A model generated the notes under the pieces. The model was not told the origin of the DNA. It was given only the letters and a program-made list of their open reading frames with translations, and ran no database searches. 64,000 nucleotides of DNA from Winogradskyella thalassocola (GTDB lineage Bacteria; Bacteroidota; Bacteroidia; Flavobacteriales; Flavobacteriaceae): assembly GCF_900099995.1 (NCBI RefSeq), contig NZ_FNCZ01000005.1, positions 23,396-87,395 on the forward strand. The letters are read 5' to 3'. Shown here piece after piece: positions 8,379 through 17,711 of this stretch. The position numbers were made by a program, and so were the translations under genes. The stretch's first letter is position 1. Each line of letters begins with the position of its first letter.

Positions 8379-9340
8379 AGAGGATAGGGGGATTTTTTGA
8401 ATTAGAAATAGCGAAAGGAGATTCGTTATATCATGACGATGCCATTAAGTTATCAACGGGTAGAGCATGTTTAAATTATGTATTACAAGCCCTTAAACCT
8501 TCTAAGGTTTATGTTCCCTATTATTGTTGTGATGCTTTATACGAACCTATGACTCTTCTAGATATAGAATTTGAGTTTTATGAAATTGATAATCAATTAG
8601 AGATAAAGAGTTTACCAGAATTAGATACGGATGAAATAATTGTTTATTGTGATTTTTTCGGAGTTAAATCCGAATATACTACGTCACTAATTAGCAAATA
8701 TAGCAGTAGATTAATAATTGATAATTCGCATTCTTTTTATAAAAAACAGTTAAATGCTAATAGCATTTCATTTACAACAGCAAGAAAGTATTTTGGAGTT
8801 CCTGATGGGGCCTTTTTATATATTCCAAAAAAATATAAAATTAATCAACTTATAAATAGAAATATTAAAGTTTCTATTAATCACAATACACATAGTTTAT
8901 TAGGTTTTCAAGATCTAGCTTATTCAGAATTTTCAGAATATGAAAAATCTTTGAATTCAGAAATAAAGGGAATTTCTATACTATCTGAAAAAATATTGCA
9001 AACATTAAATTATAAAGAGATTAGAGCGATTAGAAATAGAAATTTTAATTTTTTTCGTGAAGAATTTAATTCTTTTAATAATATAATGATTGCTGATGAT
9101 GAAATTGATTGTTTTTGTTATCCACTTTTGTTAGATAGACCTATTAAAAAAGAAGAATTATACAATGAAAAAATTTATCTGCCCAATTATTGGTTAGATA
9201 CTACAGCAAGATTAGATAGCTTAAACTTTGAATTCGAAACAAAAATAAGTACACAATTATTGCCTTTGCCTATAGACCATAGATATACAATAGAAGACCT
9301 GAAAAGAGTGAGTCAGGCTATAAAAAGTAGAATTCAATAA
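8375..9340 (+). CDS. Second divergent DegT-like PLP-dependent protein
   Basis: This 321-residue protein begins with a sugar-aminotransferase-like N-terminus (STGRACLNYVLQALK, about 27-41; VYVPYYCCDALYEPM). Asp116 in LIIDNSHSFY and a candidate PLP lysine, Lys138, in FTTARKYFGVPDGAF follow the order expected for the fold. Other DegT motifs are weak. It starts inside the stop of the preceding paralogue (ATGA overlap). Being next to two other PLP proteins and WbqC suggests they act on one unusual amino sugar. Family assignment is reasonable; activity is unproven. Confidence 0.68.
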   Translation: MKRIGGFFELEIAKGDSLYHDDAIKLSTGRACLNYVLQALKPSKVYVPYYCCDALYEPMTLLDIEFEFYEIDNQLEIKSLPELDTDEIIVYCDFFGVKSEYTTSLISKYSSRLIIDNSHSFYKKQLNANSISFTTARKYFGVPDGAFLYIPKKYKINQLINRNIKVSINHNTHSLLGFQDLAYSEFSEYEKSLNSEIKGISILSEKILQTLNYKEIRAIRNRNFNFFREEFNSFNNIMIADDEIDCFCYPLLLDRPIKKEELYNEKIYLPNYWLDTTARLDSLNFEFETKISTQLLPLPIDHRYTIEDLKRVSQAIKSRIQ

Positions 9341-9362
9341 ACATGTATTTAGTCAACTAATA

Positions 9363-10340
9363 ATGGAAGATAAAACAAGAAAAAAAGATCATAAAAAAAA
9401 TACATCTTTAGAACAAATTTTCCCGGAATTAGAGAGTCTTTTAGGTTTTTCTGAAGCTAAAGTATTAAAGGATTACACTGTTCCAGCAAAGAAGGTGTAT
9501 TTAATTGTAGGCTGTGCCAGAAGTGGTTCTACAATATTATATCAATTTTTGGCTAATACAAGCTACTTTTGTTATCCTACCAATTTTTTGTCAAGGTTTT
9601 ATTATGCACCATATATAGGTTATAGAATACAACAAGCTCTAATAGATTTTGATCATAAAGGCGAAATATTTTCTAAAGAACATAAAGAAGAGAAATCATT
9701 TAAATCGACTTTAGGAAAAACAAAAGGTCCATTGCAACCACATGAATTTTGGTATTTTTGGAATCGATTTTTTAAGTTTGGAGCAACTCAAAAGTTAAGT
9801 TTAAGCGAATTGGATGAAGTGGATTGGAAAACCTTTTTACAAGAATTACATGCCTTAGAAGCTGCAGCAAATAAGCCGCTTTTAATGAAAGCTATGAACT
9901 TAAATTGGAATCTTAATGAGTTAAAAGAAAAAATACCCAATTGCCACTTTATATATATTAAAAGAGATGTAATTTACAATGCACAGTCATTACTATTGGC
10001 AAGAGAAAGCTTTTTCGGAAATTATGACGACTGGTATTCTTATAAAACACCGAATTATCAAACCATCAAAAAATTAAAACCAGCCGAACAAGTTATAGAG
10101 CAGGTTATTGAAAATAATGTATCTATAGAAGCAGATTTATTAAAAATGGATGCTGAAGACTATACAACCATTAGTTATAATGATTTTTGTAAAAAACCTA
10201 ACGATCTAATTAATACATTAAATAAAAAAGGTGCAGCAATTGATACAGATAATACTCAGAGTTCTTTCAATAACGGAGATGTTGCAAAAATAAATGATGA
10301 TCTTTTTAAAGAGTTAAAATCATATTTTGAAACCAGATAG
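9363..10340 (+). CDS. Sulfotransferase family protein (carbohydrate-type)
   Basis: This 325-residue protein has the PAPS 5'-phosphosulfate loop KVYLIVGCARSGSTILY (G50 to T57 as the loop core). A later FIYIKRDVIYNAQSLLLARES segment fits the 3'-phosphate-binding region (Arg-Asp then Ser). Such enzymes transfer sulfate from 3'-phosphoadenylyl sulfate to sugar hydroxyls. There is no signal peptide or membrane helix, so it would act in the cytoplasm before export. It follows the PLP enzymes and precedes the glycosyltransferases on the same strand. A second, unrelated sulfotransferase lies at 16958. Confidence 0.8.
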   Translation: MEDKTRKKDHKKNTSLEQIFPELESLLGFSEAKVLKDYTVPAKKVYLIVGCARSGSTILYQFLANTSYFCYPTNFLSRFYYAPYIGYRIQQALIDFDHKGEIFSKEHKEEKSFKSTLGKTKGPLQPHEFWYFWNRFFKFGATQKLSLSELDEVDWKTFLQELHALEAAANKPLLMKAMNLNWNLNELKEKIPNCHFIYIKRDVIYNAQSLLLARESFFGNYDDWYSYKTPNYQTIKKLKPAEQVIEQVIENNVSIEADLLKMDAEDYTTISYNDFCKKPNDLINTLNKKGAAIDTDNTQSSFNNGDVAKINDDLFKELKSYFETR

Positions 10341-10348
10341 GTTAAGTT

Positions 10349-11284
10349 ATGGATTTTAAAAGTTTTAAAACTATATATCAAAAAGAGGAGGTAAAAAAAT
10401 ATACCAATGCAGTTGGCTCAAATACTTTAGTTAGTGTTTGTGTACAGACCTATCAGCACGCAAAATTTATAGAGGAATGCTTAGAGGGAATTTTAAATCA
10501 AAAAACAAATTTTGACTTTGAAATTATATTAGGAGATGATGATAGTAAAGATGGAACTACAGAAATTTGTTTAAAATATGCGAAACAGTATGCAAATAGA
10601 ATTAGATTTATAGCGCATAAAAGAATGAATAATATAGCAATAAATGGCCGTCCTTCTGGGAGATTTAATATGTTATATAATCTGTACTCGGCCAAAGGCA
10701 AATACATAGCCCTCTGCGAAGGCGACGATTATTGGACAGACCCATTAAAGTTACAAAAACAGGTTGATTTTTTAGAAAATAACCAAGATGTTAATATTTG
10801 TTTTACAAGAGCACAATTGTTGAAAAATGAAGTGTTTAGTATGCACGATATTCCAAAGCCATTTTATAATAATTCCTTCAAGTATATTGAACTTTTAAAA
10901 CATTATAATTTCATTGCGACGTGTAGTGTTGCTTTTAGAAAACCGTTGCATTTTGAATTTCCAAACTGGTTTCATAAATTACCATTTGGTGATTTGGGGA
11001 TTTATAAGTTGGTTTCTGAAGACAAAGACATACAATGTATTGATGAAGTGATGAGTGTATATCGAATACATGATAATGGGGTTTATTCTGGTATAAGTGC
11101 ATTGAAGAAGCAACAAAATTATCTGAATTTTTATAAAGCTATTTTCCCAGCATTGAATTCGGAAGAAAAACAAATAGCATCATTAAAAATAAAAGAAGTG
11201 ACTTATAGAATAAGTAAATTGAAATTTCCAAATAGACCTTGGTTTCAAAAGTTTTATAATAGATATCTTCATTTAAAATTTTAG
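10349..11284 (+). CDS. Family 2 glycosyltransferase
   Basis: This 311-residue GT-A enzyme has VSVCVQTYQHAKFIEECL (about 28-45), ILGDDDSKDGT (60-70) and the metal-binding CEGDDYWTDP (about 123-132, Asp126/127). This places it in GT2, among inverting glycosyltransferases that use nucleotide sugars. Donor and acceptor cannot be read from sequence. It starts 8 bp after the sulfotransferase gene and ends 5 bp before another GT2 gene. Confidence 0.88.
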   Translation: MDFKSFKTIYQKEEVKKYTNAVGSNTLVSVCVQTYQHAKFIEECLEGILNQKTNFDFEIILGDDDSKDGTTEICLKYAKQYANRIRFIAHKRMNNIAINGRPSGRFNMLYNLYSAKGKYIALCEGDDYWTDPLKLQKQVDFLENNQDVNICFTRAQLLKNEVFSMHDIPKPFYNNSFKYIELLKHYNFIATCSVAFRKPLHFEFPNWFHKLPFGDLGIYKLVSEDKDIQCIDEVMSVYRIHDNGVYSGISALKKQQNYLNFYKAIFPALNSEEKQIASLKIKEVTYRISKLKFPNRPWFQKFYNRYLHLKF

Positions 11285-11289
11285 ACAGA

Positions 11290-12078
11290 ATGCATCCTAA
11301 AGTAAGTATAATTATTCCTTGTTATAATAGTGAACGTACACTTAATGAGACCTTGCAATCTGTTTTTGATCAAGATTATGAAGCATGGGAAGCAATTATG
11401 GTTAATGATGGTTCTCCTGACAATTTAGAAGCGGTTGCTTTAGAATGGGTAGAAAAAGATGATAGATTTAAATATTATAAAAAAACAAACGGTGGTTTAG
11501 GTAGTGCTAGAAACTATGGATTAAAAAAAGCATCTGGGACCTATGTTTTACCTTTAGATTCCGACAATATGGTACGGCCAGAATTTGTGAACATGGCAAT
11601 TGATGTATTGGATTCCCAAAACCAAATAGGAGTCGTCTATGGAAATGCTATGTATTTTGGGGAGAAAACAGGAATTTGGAATGTGGGTGCTTTTGACCAT
11701 TACAAAATGTTGAATCATAATTTTATAGATGCGTGTGCTGTAGTCCGGAAATCTCTGTTTGATAGTATTGGCGGTTATGAAGAGAATTTACCCCACCAAG
11801 GTCATGAAGATTGGGATTTTTGGTTATGTATTATGAAAACTGATTTTGAATTTATGTATTTAAATAAAATCACTTTTGATTATAGAGTATCTGGTAGCTC
11901 AATGATTAGGTCGTTTAGCGACAATATGGCGCTAGAAAACATAAATTACATCAAACAAAAGCATTCTGAATTGTATATTCATGCTTATCAAAAAGTGTAC
12001 TTGGAAAATAAATATTTGAAAAGAGAACTATCAACATCGGTAATTAGAAAAGTCTTTAAAAAGTTAAAATCACTTTGA
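11290..12078 (+). CDS. Family 2 glycosyltransferase
   Basis: This 262-residue GT-A protein shows the compact GT2 layout: VSIIIPCYNSERTLNETLQS (5-24), VNDGSPDN (38-45), metal-binding DSD at 90-92 (LPLDSDNMVRPEF), and the acid HEDWDFWL near 175 that serves as the catalytic-base region in related enzymes. The C-terminus is basic. It overlaps the next gene by 4 bp, where that gene uses a TTG start. Confidence 0.88.
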   Translation: MHPKVSIIIPCYNSERTLNETLQSVFDQDYEAWEAIMVNDGSPDNLEAVALEWVEKDDRFKYYKKTNGGLGSARNYGLKKASGTYVLPLDSDNMVRPEFVNMAIDVLDSQNQIGVVYGNAMYFGEKTGIWNVGAFDHYKMLNHNFIDACAVVRKSLFDSIGGYEENLPHQGHEDWDFWLCIMKTDFEFMYLNKITFDYRVSGSSMIRSFSDNMALENINYIKQKHSELYIHAYQKVYLENKYLKRELSTSVIRKVFKKLKSL

Positions 12079-12953
12079 ATCCTAAAGTTTCCATTTGCAT
12101 CCCTACTTATAATGGTGTTAAATTTATAGCAGAAGCAATGGATTCTGCTATTTGTCAAACTTATGGCAATTTAGAAATTATAGTTTCGGATGATGCTTCA
12201 ATAGATGGAACATTAAAAATTATAGAAACTTATAAGTTTAAGACAAGCATTCCCATTTCTGTTTACCATCATGAGCCTAATGGTATCGGAGCTAATTGGA
12301 ATAATTGTATAAAAAAAGCAAAGGGAGATTACATAAAGTTTTTATTTCAGGATGATGTGTTGATACCTAGTTGTATAGAGCAGATGGTCAATATTCTAGA
12401 ACAAAATCCTAAGTTGGGTATGGTTGCTTCTAAACGGAAGTTTATTGTTGAACAAGATTTAACCAGTGATGCAACAAAACTATGGATAGAAAAATATGGT
12501 GACTTACAAAGAGGGCTTCATTTTAAAATTAATAAAAATGTACAGATTATAGATCGTTCTCTATTTAAATCTAATGAATTTTTAAAACCACCGATAAAGA
12601 ATAAAATAGGAGAACCGAGTGCTGTTTTATTTAGGAAAAGTATTACAGACATAATAGGTTTTTATAGAGAGGATTTAAAGCAAATATTAGATTATGAGTT
12701 TTGTTATCGTCTATTAAAAAAACAGGATATAGCTATTATAAACGAAAATTTAGTTAAGTTTAGGTTACATCATAACCAAGCCACTAATGTTAATAGCCAT
12801 AGTAATATTAGTGATTATAAGACATATAATAGAATTCTCTTACGAGAGTATTTTTGGTGTTTAAATGCTAACGCTCGCAAAAGGTTGTTAAAGAAAGAAT
12901 ATAAATTGATTAATTTTCTGTTTAAGATAAAATCAAAGTTACATGGTAAATAG
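12075..12953 (+). CDS. Family 2 glycosyltransferase (TTG start)
   Basis: This is a 292-residue GT2 protein with VSICIPTYNGVKFIAEAMDS (4-23), VSDDASIDGT (37-46) and the metal site FQDDVLIP (91-98). The only start that keeps the first beta strand is TTG at 12075, overlapping the upstream stop (TTGA). The C-terminal third is rich in Lys and Arg and may contact the membrane. It overlaps the following gene by 11 bp. Confidence 0.85.
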   Translation: MNPKVSICIPTYNGVKFIAEAMDSAICQTYGNLEIIVSDDASIDGTLKIIETYKFKTSIPISVYHHEPNGIGANWNNCIKKAKGDYIKFLFQDDVLIPSCIEQMVNILEQNPKLGMVASKRKFIVEQDLTSDATKLWIEKYGDLQRGLHFKINKNVQIIDRSLFKSNEFLKPPIKNKIGEPSAVLFRKSITDIIGFYREDLKQILDYEFCYRLLKKQDIAIINENLVKFRLHHNQATNVNSHSNISDYKTYNRILLREYFWCLNANARKRLLKKEYKLINFLFKIKSKLHGK

Positions 12954-13857
12954 TATATATATTATAATTGTCACTTATAATGGCATGCCATGGTTAAAGA
13001 TGTGTTTGGATAGTTGTGTTAACTATGCGGTAGTTGTTGTAGATAATGCTTCCACAGACGATACGGTTTCCTTTATCGAGACTAACTATCCTGATGTCAC
13101 TTTATTTAAACAAGACCAAAATTTAGGCTTTGGGCAAGCAAATAATTTAGGCATTCGTTGTGCTTTAGACCAAGGAGCGGAGCATGTGTTTTTATTGAAT
13201 CAGGATGCATATATTGTAAATAAAGCTTTAGATGATTTGGTTGCATTTCAGAAAAAGAAACCAGAGTATGGTGTGTTAAGCCCTATACATATTGCAGGAA
13301 ATCAAAAAAAGTTAGATAAAAATTTTTCTAACTTTATGCTCAAAGAATATACAGATCAGTTTTATTCGGATTTTGTACTTGGCAATACTTTAGCGGAAGC
13401 CTACGATGTGCCTTTTGTAAATGCAGCAGCTTGGTTGCTTTCTCGGGAATGTTTAGAAACTGTTGGAGGTTTTGATCCTTTGTTTTTTCATTATGGAGAA
13501 GATGACAATTACTGTCAGCGAGTATTGTATCATGGTTTAAAAATAGGTGTTTTACCTAAGTCTTATGTTATTCATGACCGTGAAGATCGAAAACAAATAA
13601 AACCTCTTGAATTTAGTGATGCATATTATAATAATAGAGCAAAATTTTATAAAAAAAAATATGCGAATGTTAATGCAGATATGCAAATTGAACCAAGAGA
13701 GAATAGACTACGAAAAACAATACTAAAATTGCAATTACAATTGAAGTTCTCCAAGGCAAATGGTTTTAAGAAAGAATTATTGCTTTTAAAGGCAATGAAG
13801 CCTTTAATTATTAAAAGTAGAACTAATAATGTATTACCTGGTTCACATTATATATAA
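12943..13857 (+). CDS. Family 2 glycosyltransferase (WbbL/rhamnosyltransferase-like)
   Basis: This 304-residue protein begins SIYIIIVTYNGMPWLKMCL and has VVVDNASTDDT (31-41), NLGFGQANNLGIR (about 60-72) and a NQDAYI metal site (about 85-90). These resemble the WbbL-type rhamnosyltransferase branch of GT2. FFHYGEDDNYCQR (about 179-191) is the matching catalytic region. Rhamnose as donor is only a family-level guess. A 109-bp AT-rich gap follows before the next GT2 gene. Confidence 0.86.
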   Translation: MVNSIYIIIVTYNGMPWLKMCLDSCVNYAVVVVDNASTDDTVSFIETNYPDVTLFKQDQNLGFGQANNLGIRCALDQGAEHVFLLNQDAYIVNKALDDLVAFQKKKPEYGVLSPIHIAGNQKKLDKNFSNFMLKEYTDQFYSDFVLGNTLAEAYDVPFVNAAAWLLSRECLETVGGFDPLFFHYGEDDNYCQRVLYHGLKIGVLPKSYVIHDREDRKQIKPLEFSDAYYNNRAKFYKKKYANVNADMQIEPRENRLRKTILKLQLQLKFSKANGFKKELLLLKAMKPLIIKSRTNNVLPGSHYI

Positions 13858-13966
13858 TTTTTAATTTAAGTGAATTTTTAAATTAATCTAGAAAAAAGAG
13901 AATGAAGGCATACGTTCTTCTTATATAAATATACTGACAGAAAAAGTACTTTAAAAATTTATAATT

Positions 13967-14914
13967 ATGCCAAAACAACCACTTGTTTCTATTATCATAC
14001 CCACATTCAATCGGGCTCATATAATCGGAGAAACATTAGATTCCATTATAGAACAAACATACCAAAATTGGGAGTGTATTGTTGTAGATGATGGGAGTAC
14101 GGATCATACCGACCAACTATTGGCTAACTATTGTCAACAAGATTCAAGAATTCAATATCACCACAGACCTAAAGATCGACCTAAGGGTGGAAATACTTGT
14201 CGCAATTATGGATTTGAATTGAGTAAGGGTGAATATGTGAATTGGTTTGATAGTGATGATTTGTATCTGCCAGATGCCATTAAAACCATTAGTGCTGCTT
14301 TTGAAACTGATACTGATGTTGTGATTAGTCCGATGGCTAGATTTGATGGTGATACAAAGCAATATTTAGGGATGAATACTATAGAGAAAGACCCCCTAAT
14401 TCCGGCCTATTTAGTAGGGGAAGTTGCGTTTTACACCGATGGCCCTACTTGGAAACGTAGTTTTTTAGTGCAACAAGAATTATTATTTGATGAAGATTTA
14501 CCCATTATTCAAGATTGGGATTTTAATTTACGCATGTTGTATCAAAATCCAAATATTGTGTTTCTAAAAAAAGCTCAAATAAACTATCGTGTTCATAATC
14601 AGTCCTTGCAAAAAGAATTGGCTAAGTTAAATCTACACATGATTGCCTCCGATTTTAATACGCGATATAAACATTTAGAGTTGTTAGCCAAACATTATCC
14701 AGCTGGTGTCCTCGTTTTAAAACAACTTATTTTAGACCGTCGAAAACATTTTGTGAAATTGGCATTTTCTAGAAACGATGCTTCTAAGCATAGTTTAGCA
14801 CAAGATTTAATACAAACTCAGAAAGCTAATCGAGATTATATAGGTGTCATTAAAAGCTATCTAGGACTTTGGTCTTATACTTTTTTTGGTAGAGGATATT
14901 GGTTTTTTAGGTAA
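13967..14914 (+). CDS. Family 2 glycosyltransferase
   Basis: This 315-residue GT2 protein has VSIIIPTFNRAHIIGETLDS (7-26), VVDDGSTDHTD (39-49) and a metal site FDSDDLYLPD (94-103). IIQDWDFNLRM (about 182-192) is the acceptor-side acidic motif. Its codon use looks less AT-extreme than the genes at 7449-10340. A degenerate period-7 array (AGT at 14927 and 14941) follows 12 bases after its stop. Confidence 0.87.
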   Translation: MPKQPLVSIIIPTFNRAHIIGETLDSIIEQTYQNWECIVVDDGSTDHTDQLLANYCQQDSRIQYHHRPKDRPKGGNTCRNYGFELSKGEYVNWFDSDDLYLPDAIKTISAAFETDTDVVISPMARFDGDTKQYLGMNTIEKDPLIPAYLVGEVAFYTDGPTWKRSFLVQQELLFDEDLPIIQDWDFNLRMLYQNPNIVFLKKAQINYRVHNQSLQKELAKLNLHMIASDFNTRYKHLELLAKHYPAGVLVLKQLILDRRKHFVKLAFSRNDASKHSLAQDLIQTQKANRDYIGVIKSYLGLWSYTFFGRGYWFFR

Positions 14915-15105
14915 TGAGGTTTTGGAAGTGAGAAGAGCAAAGTGTAACGCAATAAGCTATGATGAATGTAGATTGCACATTTCGTTTTTTTAGAATTCTT
15001 AAATATTATTTAGTTCCGTGATATGAATTTTTATTTATTTGTTAATTTCGTTCCTGAAAAAGAAGAACATAGAGTGAAATTTATTCTTTTAAAATTTAAA
15101 TACAA
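14915..15105 (+). other. 191-bp gap with weak period-7 repeat
   Basis: From 14926 the bases read in sevens as AAGTGAG, AAGAGCA, AAGTGTA and then decay. No gene or clear promoter box is seen in the rest. This is the weakest of the stop-codon-proximal period-7 arrays and would not be called on its own. Confidence 0.35.
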
Positions 15106-16011
15106 GTGATAGCTATAGTTATTCCCTATTATAAAAGACTGTTTTTTAGAAAAGCATTAGAATCTTTAGCTAATCAAACTGATAAAAGGTTTAATGTTTA
15201 TATTGGTGATGATGCGAGCCCTGATGATCCTAAAGATTTAATAGAGGAGTATAATGATAAGTTCAGAATAAAATATAAGAGATTTAAAAATAATCTAGGA
15301 AAAACCTCACTAACTCAACAGTGGAAAAGGTGTATAGAATTATCAGCAGATGAAGAATGGATTATGATTTTGGGTGATGATGATTATTACAGTACTAATC
15401 TTATAGCATGTTTTTATAAAAACGTTGATAATTTTAGTGGTAAATCAAATGTAGTAAGATTTGCTAAAGAGAATATTTTTAATGATCAAAATAGTATTGC
15501 AGCAGTGCAATATAATCCTGAATTGGAAACCGCTGCAGACTCGTATTACAGAAGAATAACTGGTGCAACAACGAGTACATTATCAGAATATGCTTTTACG
15601 AGAAAAATTTATGAGAAATACGGCTTTTTTGACTACCCTTTAGCATGGCATTCAGATAACCGTGCATGGATTGAGTTTACTGAAAATGGCCCAATTTATT
15701 CTATCAATGATGCGGTGGTGTCTGTAATATGTTCAGCGCAAAGTATAACAGGAAGTACCCTATACGCTGATGCAAAAAGAAAGGCAAATTTGGAGTATTA
15801 TAAATATTTAATTACTAATAAATTGGACATATTTAATAAAAAGCAATCCATTAGGGTTTTGCATAAATATGAAAATGAAATTAAGCACAGAGAAAACATT
15901 ACACTTAAAGAGTATTTGTTTTTATTGCCTTACTATTTAAAAAATTATGAGCAACAATCGTTTAAGAGTTTTTTAAAAAAAATGATAAAATCATCTCTGA
16001 ATATAAAATGA
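15106..16011 (+). CDS. Family 2 glycosyltransferase (GTG start)
   Basis: This 301-residue protein has IAIVIPYYKRLFFRKALESL (2-21), VYIGDDASPDD (31-41) and a triple-Asp metal site ILGDDDYYSTN (88-98). The start is GTG at 15106; no upstream in-frame ATG precedes the first strand. The C-terminal portion (about 230-301) is basic and helical. It overlaps the next gene by 4 bp (ATGA). Confidence 0.84.
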   Translation: MIAIVIPYYKRLFFRKALESLANQTDKRFNVYIGDDASPDDPKDLIEEYNDKFRIKYKRFKNNLGKTSLTQQWKRCIELSADEEWIMILGDDDYYSTNLIACFYKNVDNFSGKSNVVRFAKENIFNDQNSIAAVQYNPELETAADSYYRRITGATTSTLSEYAFTRKIYEKYGFFDYPLAWHSDNRAWIEFTENGPIYSINDAVVSVICSAQSITGSTLYADAKRKANLEYYKYLITNKLDIFNKKQSIRVLHKYENEIKHRENITLKEYLFLLPYYLKNYEQQSFKSFLKKMIKSSLNIK

Positions 16012-16955
16012 CATCAATCCTCTTAATTATTCCTTATTTCGGCAATTGGCCACTTTGGTTCGATGCATTTTTAAAGTCGTGTGAAGCCAACCCTACAATT
16101 CAATGGTTTTGTCCTACGGATTGTGTACTTCCAAAGGCTTATCCGGCAAATATTACATTTTTTTCTACGACTTTAGCAGACTTAAATAAACATGTTAATG
16201 ACGTTGTAGGTGCAAAGGTTCCATTAAGTCCGCGTAAATTTTGTGATCTCAAGCCCGCTTATGCAGATATATTTGCGAAGCAAGTTAGTGATTACGATTT
16301 TTGGGGCTTCTGTGATATGGATATTATATGGGGTAATATTCGGAAGTTTATGACGCAAGATATATTGGAACAATACGATATTATTTCTAGTCGAAAAGAG
16401 GCTATTTCAGGACATTTTAATTTATTTAGAAATACCCCAGAAATAAATGCATTGTATAAGCAGTTGCCTGATTATAAAACCCTATTTGAAGTTCCTGAAT
16501 TTAAATGGACAGATGAAATAGTTCTTTCTAATTTTATAAAGGAAGATGAAGTGTTCAAATCGATGAACTTAAAAGTATATTGGCCTTTCATACTTTGTAA
16601 TCAAGAAAATGGACACGACTCTCACCAAGAATATTATTTAGATAAATGGCTTTGGAAGGATGGTGCAATATTAAAACTGAAAAAAGGACAACCAGTAAAT
16701 GAAGTGATGTATTTACATTTTATTAATTGGAAACGTACTATAAAATATAACGATGTTCAGTTTGAAGGTATTCAAACCAACTTTTATATTTCGTACACCG
16801 GTCTGCATTATCATTTGCATACTGAATGGCAACACTTTTTAAACATTTTTAAGAACGTTTTTAATGGGTATTGGATAAAAGAAAAAAGAAGACGAAAAAA
16901 ACTGAAAAGGAAAAGTTTTATAAAACGAGTTAAACGAAAATTAAGAATAGATTAA
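16008..16955 (+). CDS. DUF6625-like putative glycosyltransferase
   Basis: This 315-residue protein begins SILLIIPYFGNWPLWFDAFL and carries a DMDIIWGN motif (about 103-110), which behaves like the DxD metal site of GT-A enzymes. The order of features (PYFG start, SPRKFCDLKPAYAD, WGFCDMDIIWG) matches what I recall of DUF6625 proteins, found in bacterial polysaccharide clusters. The extreme C-terminus is strongly basic (KEKRRRKKLKRKSF). Overlap with the previous gene and a 2-bp gap to the next place it in the same operon. A glycosyltransferase role is inferred. Confidence 0.7.
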   Translation: MTSILLIIPYFGNWPLWFDAFLKSCEANPTIQWFCPTDCVLPKAYPANITFFSTTLADLNKHVNDVVGAKVPLSPRKFCDLKPAYADIFAKQVSDYDFWGFCDMDIIWGNIRKFMTQDILEQYDIISSRKEAISGHFNLFRNTPEINALYKQLPDYKTLFEVPEFKWTDEIVLSNFIKEDEVFKSMNLKVYWPFILCNQENGHDSHQEYYLDKWLWKDGAILKLKKGQPVNEVMYLHFINWKRTIKYNDVQFEGIQTNFYISYTGLHYHLHTEWQHFLNIFKNVFNGYWIKEKRRRKKLKRKSFIKRVKRKLRID

Positions 16956-16957
16956 AT

Positions 16958-17710
16958 ATGTTTTTATTTACACATATTGAAAAATGTGGGGGGACTTCCT
17001 TTAATGAAGTTTTAAGTTTAACCTATCCTCGTTATTTTCATGTAACCAAAAATAAATACGGAGGAAATGAAACACGTAATGACTTAACGAGTATACAGTA
17101 TCATAAAATCATGAATTATTGCCCTCAAGGTATAGGAGGACATAGTGTGCGTCCTTATTTTGATTTTTTACCACAGTCAAAAAGGATAACTTTTTTTAGA
17201 GATCCTTTAGAGCGATATTTATCACAATATAATCATATGGCAGAGAGAGGATGGGTGACCTCTATTGATGATTTTTTGGAAATAAATTTTTATAGTAATT
17301 TCATAACAAAAAAAATATCAGGGGTAGATGGAGACATAAATTATGCTATAACCCTTTTAGATAATTACGAATTTATAGGAGATGTAAACAGGTATAATAA
17401 ATCTTTAAATTATCTTCAAGATGTATTACATGTAAAATTGATAGGAAGTATAAATCAAAAAAATGTAAGAAAATTTAATAAAAATTATTTGAATCTTAAT
17501 GATTTGTCTGAAAAACAATATTATAAAGCAGAACAAAACAATCAGCTAGATATAAAATTATATGAAAAGTATATTTTAAGTAAAAATATTTTAAATCAAT
17601 ATAATGATGATATTATTTTAAAGAAACCATCAAAATTAAGATTGAAATTACTTTCAAAGATTAATACTTATAAAAAATATAAAATAATAACTCCTTTAAG
17701 ATTAGAATAG
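16958..17710 (+). CDS. Sulfotransferase (heparan/chondroitin-type family)
   Basis: This 250-residue protein starts directly with the PAPS loop FTHIEKCGGTSF (4-15) and has the matching 3'-phosphate site RITFFRDPLERYLSQYNH (76-93, Arg81 and Ser89). This pairing is typical of the sulfotransferase family that includes eukaryotic heparan and chondroitin sulfotransferases and bacterial capsule enzymes. It shares no obvious similarity with the sulfotransferase at 9363 beyond the fold motifs. Flanked by glycosyltransferase genes at 2-bp and 1-bp spacing, it is probably part of glycan assembly. It is very AT-rich. Confidence 0.83.
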   Translation: MFLFTHIEKCGGTSFNEVLSLTYPRYFHVTKNKYGGNETRNDLTSIQYHKIMNYCPQGIGGHSVRPYFDFLPQSKRITFFRDPLERYLSQYNHMAERGWVTSIDDFLEINFYSNFITKKISGVDGDINYAITLLDNYEFIGDVNRYNKSLNYLQDVLHVKLIGSINQKNVRKFNKNYLNLNDLSEKQYYKAEQNNQLDIKLYEKYILSKNILNQYNDDIILKKPSKLRLKLLSKINTYKKYKIITPLRLE

Positions 17711-17711
17711 T

